7,247 nt of DNA from JAIRQK01 sp047974135 (lineage in GTDB: Bacteria > Campylobacterota > Campylobacteria > Campylobacterales > Campylobacteraceae): the NCBI GenBank assembly GCA_047974135.1, contig JBKECC010000120.1:1-7247 (forward strand). Reading direction: 5' to 3'. How positions within the stretch are numbered: the stretch's first letter is position 1; every line of letters starts with the position of its first letter. Below are positions 4,595 through 7,247 of this stretch, in pieces. The notes under the pieces were generated by a model. The model worked only from the letters and a program-made list of their open reading frames with translations. It was not told where the DNA came from and made no database searches. Made by a program: the position numbers and the translations under genes.

Positions 4595-5449
4595 GTGAGT
4601 TTAGATTTAAAAGAGACTTTTGAAGAGTTTTTAAAAAAAGAGCTTGTAGGTGTGGAGAGTTTTCATCCTCATTTTAGTGAAGCTTATAGAAAAATGTTTG
4701 AAGCTGGCGGAAAGAGATTTCGTCCATTTTTACTTTTGAGCATAGTAAAAGCAACAAATCCACTTTTGCTTAAAAGTGCGATGTATGTGGCTCTTGCTCT
4801 AGAGATGATACACACTTACTCACTCATTCATGATGATTTACCTTCCATGGATAACTCTCCTCTTAGACGTGGATTTCCTACTTTACATGTAACTTACGAT
4901 GAGGTTACAGCTATACTCATTGCAGATGCATTAAATACTGATGCTTTTTTGGTTCTTTCTCGTATGCCAATTGATGATAAAACCAAGGTAAAACTTACAG
5001 AGATTTTAGCTTTTAACGCAGGAAGTAATGGCATGGTTTTAGGCCAAGCCATAGATTGCTTTTTTGAAGATAAAAAGCTTGATGTAAAAGAGTTAGAGTT
5101 TTTACATGTAAACAAAACAGGAAGACTTATAGCAGCATCTTTGCAAATGGGAGCGGTTATAGGCGGAGTTAGCGAGAAACTGCAAAATGAACTTTATGAA
5201 TTTGGCTTAAAACTTGGACTTTTGTTTCAGATAAATGATGACATTATTGACGCTACAAAAACAGCTTTAGAGGTTGGAAAACCAACAAACAATGATGTTC
5301 ATAAAAACTCTTTTATAAATCTTTTAGGCGTAAAAGAAGCAACTGCTCAAAAAGAGAAATTAACAAATGAACTAATAAGTGAAGCTGCTAAATTTGGCAC
5401 CAAAATAGAGAGCGAACTTAAAAATATACTGCAAAATAAAATCAAATAA
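4595..5449 (+). CDS. ispA: short-chain polyprenyl diphosphate synthase, most likely farnesyl diphosphate synthase
   Basis: Condenses dimethylallyl or geranyl diphosphate with isopentenyl diphosphate, giving the C15 precursor of undecaprenyl phosphate and quinone side chains. Of 284 residues, GGKRFRP (38-44) binds diphosphate; the first aspartate-rich motif is DDLPSMD (D80, D81, D86), the longer bacterial form; RRG at 91-93; DAL(N)TDAF 111-118; GQAID 150-154; KTGRLI 174-179; second aspartate-rich motif DDIID (D215, D216, D219). The residue five before the first motif is aromatic (Y75), with S76 next, as in E. coli IspA, which argues for a C15 product. Start is GTG with AAGG 6 bases upstream; a TAA at 4583-4585 in the same frame and the first internal ATG at codon 34 make this the only good choice. 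It precedes tkt by 9 bases. A geranyl or longer-chain product cannot be fully excluded. Confidence 0.94.
   Translation: MSLDLKETFEEFLKKELVGVESFHPHFSEAYRKMFEAGGKRFRPFLLLSIVKATNPLLLKSAMYVALALEMIHTYSLIHDDLPSMDNSPLRRGFPTLHVTYDEVTAILIADALNTDAFLVLSRMPIDDKTKVKLTEILAFNAGSNGMVLGQAIDCFFEDKKLDVKELEFLHVNKTGRLIAASLQMGAVIGGVSEKLQNELYEFGLKLGLLFQINDDIIDATKTALEVGKPTNNDVHKNSFINLLGVKEATAQKEKLTNELISEAAKFGTKIESELKNILQNKIK
4883..4892. repeat. TTACATGTAA palindrome, copy 8 (inside ispA)
   Basis: Perfect. Encodes Leu97-His98-Val99, just after RRGFPT. The homologous site in E. coli IspA is a similar LPTCH stretch, so here the word is compatible with a conserved His region. Confidence 0.85.
5102..5111. repeat. TTACATGTAA palindrome, copy 9 (inside ispA)
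   Basis: Perfect, extended to TTTACATGTAAA at 5101-5112. Encodes Leu170-His171-Val172 just before NKTGRLI. It is the last copy; none occurs in the remaining 2.1 kb. Confidence 0.85.
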
Positions 5450-5458
5450 GGGAAATAG

Positions 5459-7247
5459 ATGGAAAATATAGAGATGTTAAAAAAACAAGCCGACACTATA
5501 AGATTTTTGTGTGCCGATATGGTAGAAAAAGCAAACAGCGGACATCCGGGCGCTCCTATGGGACTCGCTGATGTTATAACTGTTTTGTCTTATCATCTAA
5601 AACATAATCCAAAAAACACAAAATGGCTAAACCGCGATAGACTTGTTTTTAGTGGTGGACACGCTTCAGCGCTTATCTACTCATTTTTACATTTAAGTGG
5701 CTATGACATCTCACTTGAAGACTTGAAAAACTTTAGACAATTAGGGAGTAAAACTCCAGGACATCCAGAATATCACGATGTTCCAGGAGTTGAAGTTACA
5801 ACAGGACCTTTAGGACAAGGTGTAGCAAATGCAGTTGGTTTTTCTATCGCTTCAAAATATGCCGCAAATGTTTTAAATACTCAAAACACAAAAGGGATTG
5901 ATCACAAAGTTTACTGCTTGTGTGGAGATGGTGACTTAGAAGAGGGCATAAGTTACGAAGCTTGTGCACTTGCTGGACATCTTGGACTTGATAACTTAGT
6001 GCTGATTTACGACTCAAACAGCATAACTATTGAAGGCGACACATCTATCGCTTGGAGCGAAAATGTAAAGGCGAGATTTGAAGCTGCTGGCTGGGCAGTT
6101 GCAAGAATTGATGGACACAATTATGATGAGATTGATTTAGCCCTAACAAATGCAAGCGAAAAATCAAAACCTTATCTAATCATAGCAAATACTATCATCG
6201 CAAAAGGTGCAGATAAACTTGAAGGCTCTCACCACTCTCATGGGGCTCCGTTAGGTAAAGAAGAGATAAAAAATGCAAAAATAAAAGCTGGATTTGACCC
6301 AGATAAATCATTTTTTGTTGATGAGGATGTAAGAGTTAGATTTGATGCAACAGAGAAGGGCGATTTAGAAAATGCTCTTTGGAGCAAACTAATAAAAGAA
6401 GATTTGGACGAAGAGCAAAAAAGCATCTTAGATAAACTCTTAAACCCAGACTTTAGTAAAATAGTTTGGCCAACATTTGAAGCAAAAAGCGGGATTGCCA
6501 CAAGAGATAGCAACCACAAAATCATAAACGAGATAGCAAAAGCAGTTCCTGGATTTTTAGGAGGAAGTGCGGATTTAGCCCCTTCAAACAAAAGTGAACT
6601 TACAAATATGGGCAACTTTCCAAATGGAAGAAATATCCACTTTGGTATCCGTGAACATGCTATGGGCGCTATTTGTAACGCTATTTCACTTTATGGGTTA
6701 TTTTTACCATACTCTGCAACATTTTTTATATTTAGTGATTATCTAAAACCTGCAGCTAGGCTTTCAGCTCTCATGAGTTTAAAAACTTTTTATATTTGGA
6801 CACACGATAGCATTGGTGTTGGCGAAGATGGACCAACTCACCAACCAATAGAACAATTAAGCCAATTTCGTGCATTGCCAAATTTTTATGTTTGGCGTCC
6901 TGCTGATGCAAATGAAAACGTTGAAGCGTGGAGGGTTGCACTAAGTTTAAATGCACCAAGTGCCTTTGTTTTGACTCGCCAAAAACTTACAACTTTTAAG
7001 AACATAAGAGATTTTGGAGATGTAAGTCATGGCGGCTATCTGCTAAAAGAAAATGAAAATCCAAAAATCACACTTATGGCAAGTGGAAGCGAAGTTGAGC
7101 TTTGTCTAAAAGCTGCTTGTTTGCTTAAAGATGCTGGTGTAGGAGCTAACGTTGTAAGCGTTCCTTGTTTTGATATGTTTGTTAAACAAGACAAAGAGTA
7201 TATAAACAAAGTTGTAAATAAAAATACAAAAGTTTTAGCAGTTGAAG
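5459..7247 (+). CDS. tkt: transketolase (3' end beyond the window)
   Basis: Thiamine-diphosphate enzyme that moves two-carbon ketol units between sugar phosphates in the pentose phosphate and Calvin-type pathways. 596 codons are open without a stop and the gene runs off the right edge; bacterial transketolases have about 630-665 residues, so roughly the last 40-70 are missing. In the pyrophosphate domain: SGHPGAPMG 27-35 (H29), SGGHASAL 65-72 (H68), GHPEYH 101-106 (H102), TTGPLGQG 114-121, the Mg/ThDP site GDGDLEEG 156-163 with N187 and I189, and SHGAPLG 260-266 (H261). In the pyrimidine domain: GGSADLAPSN 368-377, catalytic Glu E399 in GIREHAM, THDSIGVGEDGPTHQP 448-463 (H449, D457, H461), and TRQ 506-508. 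The C-terminal domain is only begun. Start ATG has AGGG (5449-5452) 6 bases upstream, overlapping the end of ispA's stop. Last gene seen of the panD operon; no frameshift found. Confidence 0.96.
   Translation, partial: MENIEMLKKQADTIRFLCADMVEKANSGHPGAPMGLADVITVLSYHLKHNPKNTKWLNRDRLVFSGGHASALIYSFLHLSGYDISLEDLKNFRQLGSKTPGHPEYHDVPGVEVTTGPLGQGVANAVGFSIASKYAANVLNTQNTKGIDHKVYCLCGDGDLEEGISYEACALAGHLGLDNLVLIYDSNSITIEGDTSIAWSENVKARFEAAGWAVARIDGHNYDEIDLALTNASEKSKPYLIIANTIIAKGADKLEGSHHSHGAPLGKEEIKNAKIKAGFDPDKSFFVDEDVRVRFDATEKGDLENALWSKLIKEDLDEEQKSILDKLLNPDFSKIVWPTFEAKSGIATRDSNHKIINEIAKAVPGFLGGSADLAPSNKSELTNMGNFPNGRNIHFGIREHAMGAICNAISLYGLFLPYSATFFIFSDYLKPAARLSALMSLKTFYIWTHDSIGVGEDGPTHQPIEQLSQFRALPNFYVWRPADANENVEAWRVALSLNAPSAFVLTRQKLTTFKNIRDFGDVSHGGYLLKENENPKITLMASGSEVELCLKAACLLKDAGVGANVVSVPCFDMFVKQDKEYINKVVNKNTKVLAVE

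Noticed and set aside
419..5111. The palindromes as a CRISPR array or transposon ends
   Set aside because: Spacing ranges from 15 to over 1600 bases, the unit is only 10-12 bases, no cas gene or transposase is present, and copies lie inside intact housekeeping genes.
4894..5115. 73-residue minus-strand open frame inside ispA
   Set aside because: Shadow of ispA, which has both catalytic aspartate motifs intact.
6238..6959. Two minus-strand open frames (6238-6615 and 6771-6959) inside tkt
   Set aside because: Both are antisense to strongly conserved transketolase motifs; the tkt frame is continuous through them.

Overview
The window looks like a piece of a Campylobacterota (Epsilonproteobacteria) chromosome. 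The DNA is AT-rich, coding is dense, and the gene order nfu-like / small TPR-like protein / murE ... ybaB / ispA / tkt matches, as I remember it, the Campylobacter jejuni block Cj1639-Cj1645. The protein style and a dense palindromic word, TTACATGTAA, make me think of a Sulfurimonas-like relative, but genus is an inference. The right edge cuts the last gene (tkt). Nothing here is a mobile element, CRISPR array or RNA gene.

Layout. Bases 1-640 hold what looks like a decayed gene of unknown function: one frame stays open from 65 to 637 but has no start codon before 287 and is cut by a TAG at 62-64. Bases 641-763 are non-coding and carry two palindromic words, a small FNR-like dyad and a clear extended -10 promoter. 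From 764 to 2886 runs a tight + strand operon: an Nfu-type Fe-S scaffold protein, a TPR-like protein of unknown role, and MurE (peptidoglycan precursor ligase). The aldo/keto reductase gene (2925-3767) lies on the opposite strand, convergent with murE and divergent from panD. From 3879 to the right edge runs a second + strand operon: panD (beta-alanine for pantothenate/CoA), ybaB (nucleoid-associated protein), ispA (farnesyl diphosphate synthase) and tkt (transketolase, incomplete at the right edge).

How the genes relate. These are mostly housekeeping functions: Fe-S cluster assembly, cell-wall synthesis, CoA precursor supply, isoprenoid precursor supply (the C15 primer for undecaprenyl phosphate, which joins murE to ispA logically) and the non-oxidative pentose phosphate / carbon-fixation sugar shuffle. 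Gene spacing is very tight: two junctions are exactly TAAATG, one is an ATGA overlap, and two gaps are 23 and 9 bases.

The most unusual thing is the 10-base palindrome TTACATGTAA. It occurs nine times perfectly and once with one mismatch in the window, against a chance expectation I estimate by hand at about 0.03. It sits in intergenic spots, overlaps one gene start and one ribosome binding site, forms a perfect 12-base-arm hairpin between two convergent genes, and occurs within genes always in the same reading frame (Leu-His-Val). It is absent from the 1.8 kb of tkt seen here.
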